The notes under the pieces: generated by a model
Told to the model about the DNA's origin: nothing
The model's database searches: none
The model's input: only the letters and a program-made list of their open reading frames with translations
Program-made: the position numbers and the translations under genes
In this document: positions 12,801-24,410 of the stretch, piece after piece
Layout of the letters: every line of letters starts with the position of its first letter
How positions within the stretch are numbered: the first letter of the stretch is position 1
Assembly: GCA_036785705.1 (NCBI GenBank)
Contig: JAWUZG010000032.1
Location: 15,929,501-15,993,500 of the forward strand
Direction of reading: 5' to 3'
DNA: 64,000 bases
Source: Acanthornis magna
Lineage: Eukaryota; Chordata; Aves; Passeriformes; Acanthizidae

Positions 12801-15800
12801 GAGTAATGAAAATAGCTTCAGTGAAACTAGTTCTCAACATCCAGCTTCAGAAAAGGTGAAAAAAGATCGTGGCAAGGGCTCAAATGGGAAAGAAAGGAAA
12901 CCAAAACATAACAAGCGGGCAAAGTGGCCAGCAATAATTAGAGATGGCAAATTTATCTGTAGCAGGTGTTTCAGAGTTTTTACTAATCCTAGATCACTTG
13001 GTGGTCACTTATCTAAAAGGTCATATTGTAAACCTCTTGAAGGATCAGAAATTACTCCAGAAGCTCTGCAGGCTAATGGACAATCTTTGCTTGCCAGTAT
13101 GATTCTTTCTTCAAATTCATTAAACTTGCAGCAACCCCAGGAATCTGCCTTCAATCCAGAGACGTGTTTTAAAGATCCATCGTTCCTCCAGTTACTTGCA
13201 GCTGAAAATCGTTCCACGCTGCAGACTATGTTTCCACGGGCCAGTGTGACTAACTTTAATACGGGTGGGAATGAAGAAGGTAATCAAATTATAAAACAAG
13301 CCTTGGAAACTGCAGGCATCCCAAGTACCTTTGATAACACGGAAGTACTTACACGTGTGGTTACATCAAGTTGTGTCTCTGGTACAACTCAGATAAATGC
13401 AGCTGTTCTCCCCAACTCAGCCACACCTCCTCTGCTGCAGACAGTCTGTAACCCCAGTACCCTGCTAACAGACCAAAACAGGACCCTCAATGCCAAAATT
13501 CCTCCACTAAATGAATGCAAAAGTTTGCCTGTTCTTGCAACAGGGGACTTAATGCTGAAGACCATTGAAAATGGCTTGTGTCCTAGCTCGTATTCTAACA
13601 CTGTTGCAGCAGCGCAAAACTTTGCAGGGAACAGTTCACGAGTTTCAGTTATAAGTAGTCCCAAGAATTCAGGATCAAGCAACTTGAATAAGAAGGGAAC
13701 CAGCTCTTCAAAGAGGAAGAGAAAAACACCTACACCCCTGCTTGTGCCCAATACATCACAGAAAGTAGCAGTAAATAGTGCAACAGTGATGGGACTTCTA
13801 ACCAAAAGCACTGAAGGAAACATGCAAATACATGGAGAAAGTTTTCAGTCCAACTTGCTGGCAAATTGTGGCTCTCAAGCGGTGGTGGAAAACCTTGCAC
13901 AGAAACTCAATAATGTTGACAATCAGTTATTCATGGCCAGTATCAAAGAGAATTTCAAAACAAATCTTGAGGCTCATACAGTTCTGCCCCCCTTAACAGT
14001 AAAAACTGAGAATGGGGATTCCCAAATGATGGCTGTAAATTCTTGTGTGCAGGCAAATTCAGAAGAACAGATTTCACAAGATAGTGTTATGCAGAACTTT
14101 GAAAAAACCCTGGAAATAATTAAAACTGCTATGAATTCACAGATACTTGAGGTGAAAACTGAAATTCAGGATACTGTTGCTGCTTCAGGACAGAATTTGC
14201 AAGTAAATAACACACTGGCTTCTTCAGAAAGTTCTGCACACAGTGTAAAACTACCCACTTCTACACAGTTTTCTGTGCACACAGGGAATGTTACTGCTGC
14301 AAAGGGTAGCTCTGCTCAGTCTGAGACATCTCAAAAGGATGAGACTCAAATGTCAGAAATTTTGGAAGGCTTGCAAAGGCTGAAGCTAGAAGATGGTTCT
14401 CCCATTCACATATCTGAGAGTGTTTCTCAGTGTCCTCCAGCAGATAAGCTAGCACCTTCAGTTCCTGTTGTATCAATTGAAAATAAACCCCTCATCCAGC
14501 TGTCTCCAGAGGCAAGTAACATTCAGTTCAGCGACAGAGTTAATAAACCTTTTGTATGTCAGAATCCCGGCTGCAATTACAGTGCTATGACAAAAGATGC
14601 GTTATTTAAACACTATGGCAAGATCCATCAGTACACTGCAGAAATGATACTAGAAATAAAGAAACATCAACTGAAGTATGCCCCATTCAAATGTGTTGTA
14701 GCTACCTGCCCAAAAACATTCACAAGAAACTCTAATCTCCGTGCACACTGTCAGCTTGTACATCATTTTACAACAGAGGAGATGGTAAAATTAAAAATTA
14801 AGAGACCTTATGGCAGAAGATCTCAAAATGAAACTGTAAACACAGCCCCACAACCTACTGAAATAAAAACTGTGCAGACGCTAGTAATAGAAAATAAAAT
14901 TGTAGCTCCATTGGTCAAAGAAGCTCAAATAAAGGAAGTTGTAGAGCCTGTAAAAGTATTGGAAAAACTTCTGCCAGAAAATAATATTCCTGAAAGACTG
15001 GAAAAACCTCCCCCAGTGGTTTCTGTTCCACTGGAGCAGCATAATGCAGCATCTTTTGATAGTATGCAGGAACAAGCCAAAGTACGCAAAGTTAGGAAGC
15101 ACAGGAAGGAAAAAGAAGAGAGGAATAGTAGGAAGCCTGTAACAAAATCTCTGGAGTTTTCCACGAGATACAGCCCTTACAGACCATACCGGTGTGTCCA
15201 TCAGGGCTGCTTTGCAGCTTTCACGATACAGCAAAACCTAATTCTTCATTACCAAGCTGTGCACAAATCAGACCTCCCTGCCTTCTCTGCTGAAGTGGAG
15301 GAGGAGAGTGAGCAAGGCAAAGAGGAACGCGAGGAGGTGGAAACCAAACCTGCTGTCAGAGAGTTCAGGTGTGAGGTGAGTGACTGCTCTCGCATCTTCC
15401 AGGAAGTTACCAGCTTGATACAGCATTATATGAGGCTTCATGACATGACCCCTGAGCAAATTGGAAATATGAAATCAGCCCCAGAGGTGGGAAGGTTTTT
15501 TTGTGACCAGTCTCAGTGTAAGTCTTCGTTTACAGCATATCTTAACTACGTTGTGCATCTTGAGACGGATCACTGTGTTAAGATAAAGCCAAAAGTAGAA
15601 GATGACGGCCTCTTCAAGTGTGACTGTGAAGGCTGTGACCGTATTTATGCTACTAGGTCTAACCTCTTGAGGCATATTTTTAACAAACATAATGACAGGC
15701 ATAAAGATCATCTAATAAGACCTAGGAGACTGACACCAGGCCAGGAAAACATTTCAAGCAAAGCAAATCAGGAGAAACCATTGAAGTCTAAACAGAGAGG

Positions 15801-17031
15801 ACTCAAAAATAGATCGGGAAAAGAAGGTAACAGGCTCTCAGTGAAAACAAAACGAAAGAAAAATGTGAACTTGGAAAATAAAAATTCAAAAGGAATACAG
15901 GTTCAAGAAAATAAGGCTTATTCACTGAAACGTGGCAAGTATGTGTATTTCATAAAGGCCAGAAGCGATGCCTTATCGGAATGTACAAGCAGGTTCATAA
16001 CTCAGTATCCGTGTATGATAAAAGGATGTTCATCTGTAGTCACAAGTGAAAGTAACATAATAAGGCATTATAAATGTCACAAGCTGTCCAAAGCATTTAC
16101 TTCCCAACACAGGAATCTTCTTATTGTTTCTAAAACACACTCTGTCTCCCAAGTAAAGGAAGCCTCTTGTGAGCAAGAGGAAACTGATAAAAAAACTGAT
16201 GTGAAAGAGCCTGAACCAAGTTTGATAGCAAGCAATAATGATTCAAGCACAACTACCTTACCACAAAAGGAAACTGAAAAAGGTGAGAAGGATGAAGTGG
16301 ATGAACTGACAGAACTATTCATTACTAAACTGATTAATGAGGATTGTTCAACTGCTGAAAATCAAGCAAAAATCTCTTCCAGTGTAAATAGTGACTTGCA
16401 GGAAACCAGCTCCTGCTCCTCAGAGAAGCAAAAATCAAACAACCTGAAAAGAGCAAATAAAGAAAAAAACGTATCTCAGAATAAGAGAAAGAGAGCCGAG
16501 AAAACAGAGGAAGCACTGCCCAATGATGTGAGTAGCCTGCACAAGGAGGAAGAGACTGCTGTTGCTATTCAAACAGCTGAAGAGCAACCTGCAGCTTTTG
16601 ACTGGAGCTCGTTCAAGCCAATGGGTTTTGAAGTGTCATTCCTCAAGTTCCTTGAAGAGTCTGCTGTGAAGCAAAAGAAAAACACTGAAAGAGACTACCA
16701 TAGCAGTGGAACCAAAAAAGGATCCCATTCGAACTCACGGAAAGCCAATGAGAAGGCCCCCGTAGCAAGTGATAATGTCACTTGGTCATGTTCTGAAACT
16801 GAAACCCTTGTACCGTTTGCCAACCCATCACGGCTTCCATGTGGTGATAATGTAAAGATAGTGTTAGACAAGACTCTTAAAGACTGCACTGAGCGTGTGT
16901 TGAAGCAACTTCAGGAAATGAAACCTGTTGTCAGTTTGAGAAAGCTTGAAGGACGTTGGGAGGATAATCCAGAGGTTATAGTTGCAAAAGTAATTGTTTT
17001 GGGTACTGAGGAAGGGGAATCAAAATACTGA
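9859..17031 (+). CDS. ZNF292: ZNF292 giant last coding exon, zinc finger protein 292
   Basis: This exon encodes about 2390 residues without interruption to a TGA at 17029-17031, most of a protein of roughly 2700 residues in human. I count sixteen C2H2-type fingers: a cluster of seven at about 10459-11330, then single or paired ones near 12118, 12952, 14551, 14686, 15187, 15364, 15496, 15613 and 16006. The ninth (about 12958-13029) ends in Cys rather than His. Long low-complexity Ser/Asn/Glu linkers separate them, and basic patches such as KRKRK near 13718 and near 15850 could serve nuclear import. In mammals ZNF292 is a nuclear DNA-binding transcription factor whose loss causes neurodevelopmental disorder; that function is inferred here by orthology. 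A coding start at 9898 (GTG) is not real, because the open frame runs back to the acceptor at 9858. Confidence 0.97.
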   Translation: MDGAGLATCIELCVKALRLESSENADVKISICKTISCLLPDDLEVKRACQLSEFLLEPTVDAYYAVEMLYNQPDQKYDEENLPIPNSLRCELLLVLKTQWPFDPEFWDWKTLKRQCLALMGEEASIVSSIDELNDSEVYEKVEDGQEDSKETSLNGLADIDEATSLLRGIRDEKQKKREIKKLRERGFISARFRNWQAYMQYCVLCDKEFLGHRIVRHAQKHYKDGVYSCPICAQNFNSKENFVPHVTLHVKKSSKERLAAMKPLRRLGRPPKIATANENQKTNSVSKQEQRPIKKNSLYSTDFIVFNDNDGSDDENDDKDKPYIPEIVPVQKPPPVNEFTCPVTLCKKGFKYFKNLIAHAKGHKDNEEAKRFLEMQSKKVICQYCRRHFVSVTHLNDHLQMHCGSKPYICIQMKCKAGFNSYAELLTHRREHQVFRAKCMFPKCGRVFSEAYLLYDHEAQHYNTYTCRVTGCGKVYRSQNELEKHVEDHNKQPEKEEQSENQINQPNLSQPSKTNESTDGVAVKEELTSTPAENRSNFIEGENVWNQIKAEPVGNESVDASVSVLQQSNSLPNADSEQSPVGSVKTEETVPTGSIKLSVVNQKIRDNFVKRGKLAATASKVDTTKPGVQQLCPSVDSCLPVFQERKEEDCLSQTQNIQTVSVTSDTLKPEALESKSLERPVSIVNPFSMQNQTGYRNGVPISKLEIEDSIKAAANLYNLPLKTLESITFIPSQPNINSSLVPAVSPAAPVQKFNCQVEGCTRTYNSSQSIGKHMKAAHPDEYAAFKMQRRNKKPRKSSSLQNMPNDGKIIYLMPSQVGNPSGATFTAQNKSNLNPACSSQVQHVSNTLFPTHLENLANPVLPIVETVINPSLSTRIKSEPESVLCSQMENLSAATLPSQLDDLAKTVMPLNIDGGSDPFLPLPAENGPMSLFPSSAENPPNSVFSQLENNTNSFSLQLEGNTSSAFPKEESVDQIFPSRLSNENSFSETSSQHPASEKVKKDRGKGSNGKERKPKHNKRAKWPAIIRDGKFICSRCFRVFTNPRSLGGHLSKRSYCKPLEGSEITPEALQANGQSLLASMILSSNSLNLQQPQESAFNPETCFKDPSFLQLLAAENRSTLQTMFPRASVTNFNTGGNEEGNQIIKQALETAGIPSTFDNTEVLTRVVTSSCVSGTTQINAAVLPNSATPPLLQTVCNPSTLLTDQNRTLNAKIPPLNECKSLPVLATGDLMLKTIENGLCPSSYSNTVAAAQNFAGNSSRVSVISSPKNSGSSNLNKKGTSSSKRKRKTPTPLLVPNTSQKVAVNSATVMGLLTKSTEGNMQIHGESFQSNLLANCGSQAVVENLAQKLNNVDNQLFMASIKENFKTNLEAHTVLPPLTVKTENGDSQMMAVNSCVQANSEEQISQDSVMQNFEKTLEIIKTAMNSQILEVKTEIQDTVAASGQNLQVNNTLASSESSAHSVKLPTSTQFSVHTGNVTAAKGSSAQSETSQKDETQMSEILEGLQRLKLEDGSPIHISESVSQCPPADKLAPSVPVVSIENKPLIQLSPEASNIQFSDRVNKPFVCQNPGCNYSAMTKDALFKHYGKIHQYTAEMILEIKKHQLKYAPFKCVVATCPKTFTRNSNLRAHCQLVHHFTTEEMVKLKIKRPYGRRSQNETVNTAPQPTEIKTVQTLVIENKIVAPLVKEAQIKEVVEPVKVLEKLLPENNIPERLEKPPPVVSVPLEQHNAASFDSMQEQAKVRKVRKHRKEKEERNSRKPVTKSLEFSTRYSPYRPYRCVHQGCFAAFTIQQNLILHYQAVHKSDLPAFSAEVEEESEQGKEEREEVETKPAVREFRCEVSDCSRIFQEVTSLIQHYMRLHDMTPEQIGNMKSAPEVGRFFCDQSQCKSSFTAYLNYVVHLETDHCVKIKPKVEDDGLFKCDCEGCDRIYATRSNLLRHIFNKHNDRHKDHLIRPRRLTPGQENISSKANQEKPLKSKQRGLKNRSGKEGNRLSVKTKRKKNVNLENKNSKGIQVQENKAYSLKRGKYVYFIKARSDALSECTSRFITQYPCMIKGCSSVVTSESNIIRHYKCHKLSKAFTSQHRNLLIVSKTHSVSQVKEASCEQEETDKKTDVKEPEPSLIASNNDSSTTTLPQKETEKGEKDEVDELTELFITKLINEDCSTAENQAKISSSVNSDLQETSSCSSEKQKSNNLKRANKEKNVSQNKRKRAEKTEEALPNDVSSLHKEEETAVAIQTAEEQPAAFDWSSFKPMGFEVSFLKFLEESAVKQKKNTERDYHSSGTKKGSHSNSRKANEKAPVASDNVTWSCSETETLVPFANPSRLPCGDNVKIVLDKTLKDCTERVLKQLQEMKPVVSLRKLEGRWEDNPEVIVAKVIVLGTEEGESKY

Positions 17032-18190
17032 AAACCTAATATGTTTAACCGTGACCTGTAATAGAATTTATTTTGAATAGGAAGCCATCAAGCATGCTAG
17101 TAACTGTGGAGCTCTTTTATTTTGAAGTGATTTAATCTAGCAAAAAACATGACATGAGTCATGTAAATGTCTTATTTGTTTTTATCCCTATGGGACTTGA
17201 AGAACAGAGTAATTGCTTCAGTTTTGTAAATACTTGATCAAGACCTCAACTTTCTATCAGATTGTCCTTTCCATAAACTGAATCTTTGTGAGTTGTCTGT
17301 GATTGGTATCTTTCACCAGGTTACTTCTCATGTATAACAGTTCTCTTTATTTGTAGATACATTTTTTTTGTATATATTTATTATTGTAAATCATTTGCTG
17401 CCACCAGCAGTCTGTAAGTCTAAACTATTAAATGACACATTTATATTCAGAATTTTAATTTGTAACTCAGTGAGCAGGTTTTTAAAACTGTCCTTTAATC
17501 ATTTTAAATTAAGAACTTTTGAACTAAAGCTAGCTAAGTCTGCCATATCCAGTTTATTTTGCATAAAACATTTATTTACAGAAGAAAAGCTGGATAAGAT
17601 CACATTTCATAGGTTAAATGTACTGACACACCCTCATTTTTGTAAATTTTAACATCCAGTATCTATGGATGATATTCATATGTAGTTAACACATAAATAT
17701 AATAGTTTTCTTATAGCTACATTTTTCATTGCTTTTAATTGGATACAAAGCATTTATGATTCCATAATAAAAATGGAAATGTGAATAAAAATAGTTTGCT
17801 ACATTGAAGATTTAAAACAATATTTGGTATTAAAGAATCCGTTGTGAATGTGATAGAAAATTAGTAGTGTGGAGCAGTGTATATATTTGAGGTGGTGATT
17901 TGTGAAGTAGCCCAGTATTGCCTTAAATAAAAACACATTTCATTTCTTGTTTTATACATGTGATCTTATAAAGGTTATTTTTGTTTCTGTAACTTAGATT
18001 GGTGTATAGTTTAATTTTTGTTAAAAAAACAAAGCAAAACAAAAAAACTTCAAAAACCGTTTTTGTAAATAGTGGGTTTATAAAACAGATGGTTTATTTT
18101 GATAATACCAGTTTGGTATCTATCTATAAAATACACAAGTCCTTATGCCATACCATTAAAAACTAAATAAACAAGGCACTTTCTGAAAGG
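17032..18190 (+). other. ZNF292: ZNF292 3' UTR (minimum extent)
   Basis: AT-rich sequence follows the ZNF292 stop. Candidate AATAAA signals lie at 17766, 17784, 17926 and 18166. The 17926 signal is followed by a T/GT-rich stretch suited to cleavage. The true end cannot be chosen from sequence alone, and the transcript may extend further, since other AATAAA-like signals occur near 19480. Confidence 0.6.
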
Positions 18191-21100
18191 GAAGTGAGAC
18201 TGTGATCTTACAGATAAACTCGGTGGTTGTGCTCTATTGGTGGCATAGGCTCCCTCTGCGCTCCTCTGCCTCTTGCTGACTGTACATGGCACCACTCTCA
18301 CAACCTCTCTTTTCCACACTGGAACGAGCCTCAGAGGCGGTGCTGCTTGTAGTGCCCGGGATTGGAGCAATTCCTCTGTATGCTGCTAACTGAAATGACA
18401 GGTATCCCATTTGTTGAGTAACCAAAAGTGTGAGTGCATTGGTGGGAGCTGTCAGTACCTAGGAATCTTCAGTGTTGGTTTTCATGCATGATTATGTTTG
18501 ACTCAGCCAGCTGGATTGTGTGGTACCAAAAATTTTTCTTGGATTATTCTCGTTACTGGATGTGACCTACCTTCAGTAATATAAAATAGTCTTTATCTTG
18601 GGTGAGATTGGCTTGATTTTTTTTTCCTATAAACTTGTCTTACGATGTAAAGCTTTGCATTAAATGCTACACTTGATTGCTCGTAAGCTATTCACCTGGA
18701 ATCTCTGACAGTTTTCCTGAATATCAGTGCAGAGGGCACCTTCCTACAACCAAATGAAGTGACTTGTTGCGAGAGTGAGGATTGTGTATGAAACAGCGGA
18801 AAGGCAACAGCATTTCACCTCGGGCACAGCCCTTGGTTTGCTACATGGTGCTAAATTGCTTACCTTTGCAGAAAGCCCGTGCTTCCATTTGAACAGAGCC
18901 CGTTGGCTCCTCTTGCTTTCCATCCCTCCCAAGTGACTAAACTGATAATTACACCAAGTTAGTAAATCAAAGGTGCAGTCTGAGAATGATAAAACCAAAA
19001 CAAACCCTTGCATTTTGACTCTAGGAGTGATCATTGTAATTATTACAAGTACACCGTGCCATGTTCTACCTGCCAGAGGCCACTGGTCCCCCTGGATGGA
19101 GCTGCTGTTGGATACCAGCCGCGGTGATTGTAGAGGGAACTTCTGCAGGGGAGAAGAGGGCAGAGATCCTCTGGAGAGGATCCACAAACCTCACCTGAAT
19201 TCTCTTTGTTTTCAGCTGTACCTAATCACTGCAGTCACTGTCAACAGACCTCGCAACTGTTGGTCTTTAGAAGAATGTTTGTGTTGTGTAAATTGAATAG
19301 TTTCAACATTCCTGATGATTGATACTGTATCATTTGCAGTTCTTGGACTGAGAATAGCATACAACTATTTAGCTACACAGTGCTATACTAGAATGCTATT
19401 TAAAAAAAGAAAAGGATGAAAATTCCATTGTCATAAATATCCAGGAAGTAATTTCTGATTTGGATCTGAGTTTTTGAGAATAAAATATTTAATACTGTCT
19501 CATCCCAATCAATGCAATTAAAGCAGGTGCTGTACCAGTATACTTAGGGTATATTGTTACTTCCATGGCACTCTCCCTTTCAGGTGGTTACTGACAGCCT
19601 GTCCAACAGGTAAGCTAGTATGGTATTTGTTATTCCTTTTTAAAAAACACATACTTTGAACTTAAAGTGGGGTACCAAAGACAGGGTCTGATTTAAAAGG
19701 ATGCAGACTGCAGAGGGCACACGGGTTTGGCATTGCCACCTACAGAAACCCCAAGGAAATTTCGTGTTTGTATTTAGGTGTTTAACCTTGGGCGATACAG
19801 AAAACGTCCCACCCTAGCAGCTGGAGCATGCCTGGATGGGCACCTTCTCTGGGGCCTGAAGCCACGCCTTGGCCCTTGGGGCTGCCGGGTGGGATGGGGC
19901 TCCGAGGTGGCCGAGCCCAGTAGTACCAGCAGCACTTTAGCCTGCAGGGTGTTGGCCCTACTGTCTTGTCTTTCTGCTGTGTCTCTGCCTTCTAGAACTG
20001 TCCCTCATTAACTGTGGAACATTAAAGCTAAGGCACTTTCTCTTAAGCCCCTTGTTGCCATCAGGAACATGCTGACTAAAGCAGCAGTTGTTGCTGATGG
20101 GGAAGCAACCAAATCAAGGAGTCTGTCTGGATGCAGAGTATGAACTGTTTTGTGATGGAAAGACACCTTTACACTGACAGTCAGCCTCCCTGGTGCTCAG
20201 CTATGTTTATAAAGAAATCTGCTATTACCTGAGCCCTAATTCAGTGTAAATAAGGGTAGTGGGATTGTCCCCACATATCTCAGGGTGGTCCTCAGCAGGA
20301 TGGGGTGACTGTGGGTTCTAGAGCATTACACTGGGACATTCAGTCTATGGCTGTTGGATAGAAAGTGAGCAATGCTTGTACAAGTGACACTGGAATCAGC
20401 TGTTGGATGAGGTGAGGGGAGAGTAGTTGGCTAATTGTTGCAGTTAGTTTCTGTGCCAAAGAATTGGTTCTCTGGGGCTCCCAGCTGTGTGGGCAGGGAC
20501 AAGCTACCCTGGGATTTAGGTCCCTGAACTGGAGAAGCTCCTGTTCATGCCCTGCTCAGCCCAGCCTGGAGCCTTGGTATGGAGATGATACAACTAAAGG
20601 GGTGGGAAATGAGGCCACTGGTACTGGAGAAGGGAGTACAGGGAAGAAACTATCAGCAAAACAAAAATATTTTTGGTGTATCTTTTTTTCAAACCTCTCC
20701 CGAGGCAAGAAGCTTACTTGGATTTTAAAGAAAATGAGAATCTATGTAGGACACAGATCTTTTGATGTTTGCAGGGATGTTTTGAAATACGAATGAGGTA
20801 AATATTTTTGTATGAATGTGCATGCAGTGATCATGTTAATTCTCCATTACAGTGTGGGCTCAGACCTATCAATTGCTTATATCCTTGTGGAACATAGCAC
20901 TTCAGTTCAATTTTTTTTAATGTCTGAGTGACTCAGAAGTTTAGGGACCACACCTGTAAACTCATTTGAACCAAAAATGTAACAGCAAATGCCTTCAGGG
21001 ATGCATGGATGAGTGAAACTTAAACTGGAGAACAAAGGCATGTAAAAGCGGGGAAAGGGAGCCAGTAAAAGACCAAACGGTTGCCAAGAGCAAGGGTTCA

Positions 21101-23615
21101 GAAAGCAGATGAATTTGTTTCTGTTCTCTCAGGTTAAGTGATGGTTATTTCCTTTTCATTTGTAGCCCTGTCAAACACTCAAATTTTGCAGCACATGATG
21201 TGAAGGCTACTTGATTTGCTGTGAGTCCGTTTATGTGGAGTTGGTCCATAATATTTTTTCAGAATATTTCTCATGTACTGGTTTTGTCAAAACTGAATTA
21301 TCCTCCAAGACTCGAAATATTGATTTTGAAATTTATCATTTCTTGGCTGTTGGAAGATAGAATTAAAAATAAAACTTTGAATATACATTCCAAAGAATTA
21401 GAGTTCTTGTTTCATGGGAAAGTTTTTGGTCTAAGTGGGAATCTCTGACCAGACACAGAGCTTTAGGGGATGCTCTAAAACCCTTCAAGCCCTGACTTAA
21501 TATGCTTTTTTATTAGAGAGCAGCTGATGCACTAATTTTATCAGAACCTGTGTTGGCTAAACTGTGTTTGCTTTTCTTCATTTTCTCTTAAATAAACCTT
21601 ACTTTAAAAACAATTAATACTTTTTTTTTTCATTAATGTGCTCTTAAAAATCGGTCCTCAATTATTAAAACCCAGATATTTTGGAAATATTTTTTTCTCT
21701 GATAGTGTTGCCCTTGTCTTAATAAAATTATGCATGAGGGTACAGATGGGCCAAGATAATTTTGGGGTTTTTTCTCAGTTACTTAAGCTATGGCAGTTGC
21801 AATTTCACAGGGTTCATGGGCGGTGGTTTTGCTTCATGCACTCTTTGGTGATTTTTGTCCACTAGCTGCAAAAGACTTTCTAAGTGCCTTTCTGTCATGA
21901 GCCCCATTCTGTATGTGTACAGGTTTAACAGAAAATGCTCTGAATTGTATAAAGCGCCTTGTCTCTATATACGCATTGATTTAGCATCACTCTGGATTTA
22001 AAATGAACTGGCCATAAGCTGGCAAGCTGGTATCTGAGGGACTGCTGTGACTGCTAAGTTCAGCAGCAGCAGCAAATGTCTTTGTATATTTTACAAAAGT
22101 AGTTTTATTTTAGGGAAAAAAGACAACAAAGCCCACCTTGAAAATCGTCATCAAAAGTTCATAGGTTGTTCATTAGTTCCTAAAGTTTGCTCTGTAACTG
22201 CTATTCATAAATGTAATGCTTTGTGTCCAAAGCTGGGGGGCCAGAGGGGGCCAGAGTGAAAAAAAAATAGTTAACATGTTTTTACTACTGCTTCTTCCTC
22301 CTTATCCTGGTATGAACAATAAAATTAGTTCAGCATTCAGGCAGCTCCACCTTCAATTGGTGTTTAAACAGTGCATTTTGATTAGGCTCAGTACTGGATG
22401 TATGTCCCAAGATCTTTCATCCCAGCAACAGAAAGAGAACCCTGAAATAAGTTTTTTAAGGCATTTCTTACATTGTCTTAGAAGCCTGGGCTCAGCAGAA
22501 AACGTGTGTTGGCTAATTTCTGTCCCTTTCCTGTTAGTGGAAACAAAGTGTGTGGTGTTTAGGAGATACTTTGAAATTTGGGGGGAGGAATAGATGATTC
22601 TTTTCTACCTTGTTTCTGCTGGAGGCTTTTCATTATTTTAGATTTCATGTGTTCTTCTACAGCAGAGAAATCTGTTGAAGGAGTAGCAGTATTTTCAGCC
22701 TTACAAAAGGGACCAGATTCTAAGCTACTTAATACTAGGGAGTACTGGCTACTGTACGGTGTGGTCTGCATTTCTCTATTCAGATCCTAGGGGAAGTGGG
22801 AATGATCTGTCTACTTAAATGCCACAACCACAGAGCAGAAGACAAGTCTAATGACTTGGGAGCTGCTTGGTGCAGGTGACCAGGAGTTAACTCTATACCC
22901 TGGTACATGCTGCTTGCACAAGTTTGGGCAAGTGCCTTCCTTAAAGGATGCTTTCTGATGATTAATACCCCAACAACTGTAAGGGCTCAAATAATTCCAG
23001 AAGGAACAGCTAAATAACCAAATCTGTCTTTATCATCATGGGCTAAACTAGATGCTTCTACTCTTCTTTTTTCTTTTTTTTGAGATGTTTTGTAGTAGTC
23101 CAGTGGAATGAACTTGTGACTATCCAGCTCACTTCAAGGCACCAGCAATCACTCTATGCCAGCACTTTCCCATTGCCATTTCAGCAGTTACCAATCTGAT
23201 CCACCCACCTGACAAGTGCTGTACGTCCCCTTAATGTTCATCTTAATCAGTCCCAGGTTCTTCCTACCTCTGCATATAAAAAGCCTCTTTTTCTTGTACC
23301 AAAGCAATTCTGTGTAATATTCAGTACACAACTGTTTGAGCAATTGTTTCTGCATGATTTATCATAAGCATCTGTGTTTATATTAAAGCTTCATGGAATT
23401 CTCAGACTTCTACATTCCTTGTTTCAGCATGAAAAGATCTCGATTCTATGTACAACATACATAATGTGACTGAATTTATCAGCTCAAGTAATGGGGAGCT
23501 AATAGAGAAGCAGTATTTCCTATGTAACTATCCTTTCAGTTCTGCAAAGCTCTGATTGGAAAAGCAATTTGTCAAAAACAGCTTGTGTAATGGGAGGGTG
23601 GTCTCCAGCCTTCTT
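18191..23615. other. Intergenic region between ZNF292 and GJB7 (convergent 3' ends)
   Basis: This holds possible distal ZNF292 3' UTR and the unmapped 3' UTR of GJB7. A GC-richer patch lies at about 19790-19960. The short open frames here (for example 18973-19296, 20464-20796, 22216-22593) have no recognisable protein similarity. I see no repeat family. Confidence 0.6.
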
Positions 23616-24410
23616 TCAAGTCAGCGGGGAACGTTTTTCATGTTCATCTTGCGTATTCAGAGGCAAAGATGAGGAGCTGTTGTGGAATTGTCCTGCAGCT
23701 GCTGCTCTGTTGTACCTGATGAGTTCTGATTTGCAGCAATCACTTTTTGAGCCTTGCTGTTTCTTCACATGTGTCTTCAGATAGCATTTTATGGAGTATT
23801 TGAAAATCAGATAACTCAGTTCACTTAGATTTAATATGATACACAGGCATGAAGTTGCCACCAGAAAATAGAGGAAAATCATCTTCTCTGTGGGTTTGGA
23901 AATATAACAGTCTACGGTATTGGGACATGGTTTTATGTCACATTTCACAAGACGTGGTATTTTGAATCCATTGTACAATTTATAAAACAGAATAAGAAAA
24001 ACTATTTCAAGTCCTGTTTTTAAAATGAGGCTGATTAAGTAAGTGCACAGCAATCCACCATCTATCTTTCCTGGATTTCTGTAAAATTTCTGGTTGTGGT
24101 GTTTTTCTCTGCTCTCTCTGTAAGCAACATGAAAGACAACCAAGAGTGAAGGGGTGGAGACCATGATTAATTGCAAAGCCCAAAGTCTGATGTGGGAGAC
24201 AGGGAAAAAATGGTCAAAGCAGACATTTTCACAACCAGGCTGCTTGATATTGCACTCAAATTCATCATGTTCATGTTTCCAGATGTTTTCTGCGGCAGCA
24301 ACATAAACCAGTAAGCGGAACATGAACACAACAGCTACCCAAATTCTTCCAATTCCTGTTGAGTATTTATTCACTCCACTCAGCAGATCACGTAGGAACG
24401 CCCAGCTCAT
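23616..24410 (-). CDS. GJB7: Gap junction beta-7 protein (connexin 25-like), 264 residues
   Basis: This is an intact single-exon connexin coding region. It begins with the canonical Met-Ser-Trp start; codons upstream (TTG AAG AAA AAA) are not a start. Six connexons, each a hexamer of such subunits, form plasma-membrane hemichannels and gap junctions. Four hydrophobic segments lie at about residues 21-40, 76-96, 120-142 and 177-198. The extracellular-loop cysteines are all present: 53, 60 and 64 (C-x6-C-x3-C) and 157, 162 and 168 (C-x4-C-x5-C). [25 protein letters not shown] and KPCPNTVDC match human GJB7 closely. The C-terminal tail runs about 40 residues past the 223-residue human protein, ending in a Ser-rich, charged stretch. 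It lies between ZNF292 and SMIM8, as in human. A possible 3' splice site directly upstream (AG at 24417-24418, - strand) fits a separate 5' UTR exon, as connexin genes often have. Confidence 0.95.
   Translation of the reverse strand: MSWAFLRDLLSGVNKYSTGIGRIWVAVVFMFRLLVYVAAAENIWKHEHDEFECNIKQPGCENVCFDHFFPVSHIRLWALQLIMVSTPSLLVVFHVAYRESREKHHNQKFYRNPGKIDGGLLCTYLISLILKTGLEIVFLILFYKLYNGFKIPRLVKCDIKPCPNTVDCYISKPTEKMIFLYFLVATSCLCIILNLSELSYLIFKYSIKCYLKTHVKKQQGSKSDCCKSELIRYNRAAAAGQFHNSSSSLPLNTQDEHEKRSPLT

Noticed and set aside
12126..13823. Antisense open frames inside the ZNF292 last exon (for example 13389-13823, 144 codons)
   Set aside because: They are shadows of a strongly conserved sense coding region and match nothing I recognise.
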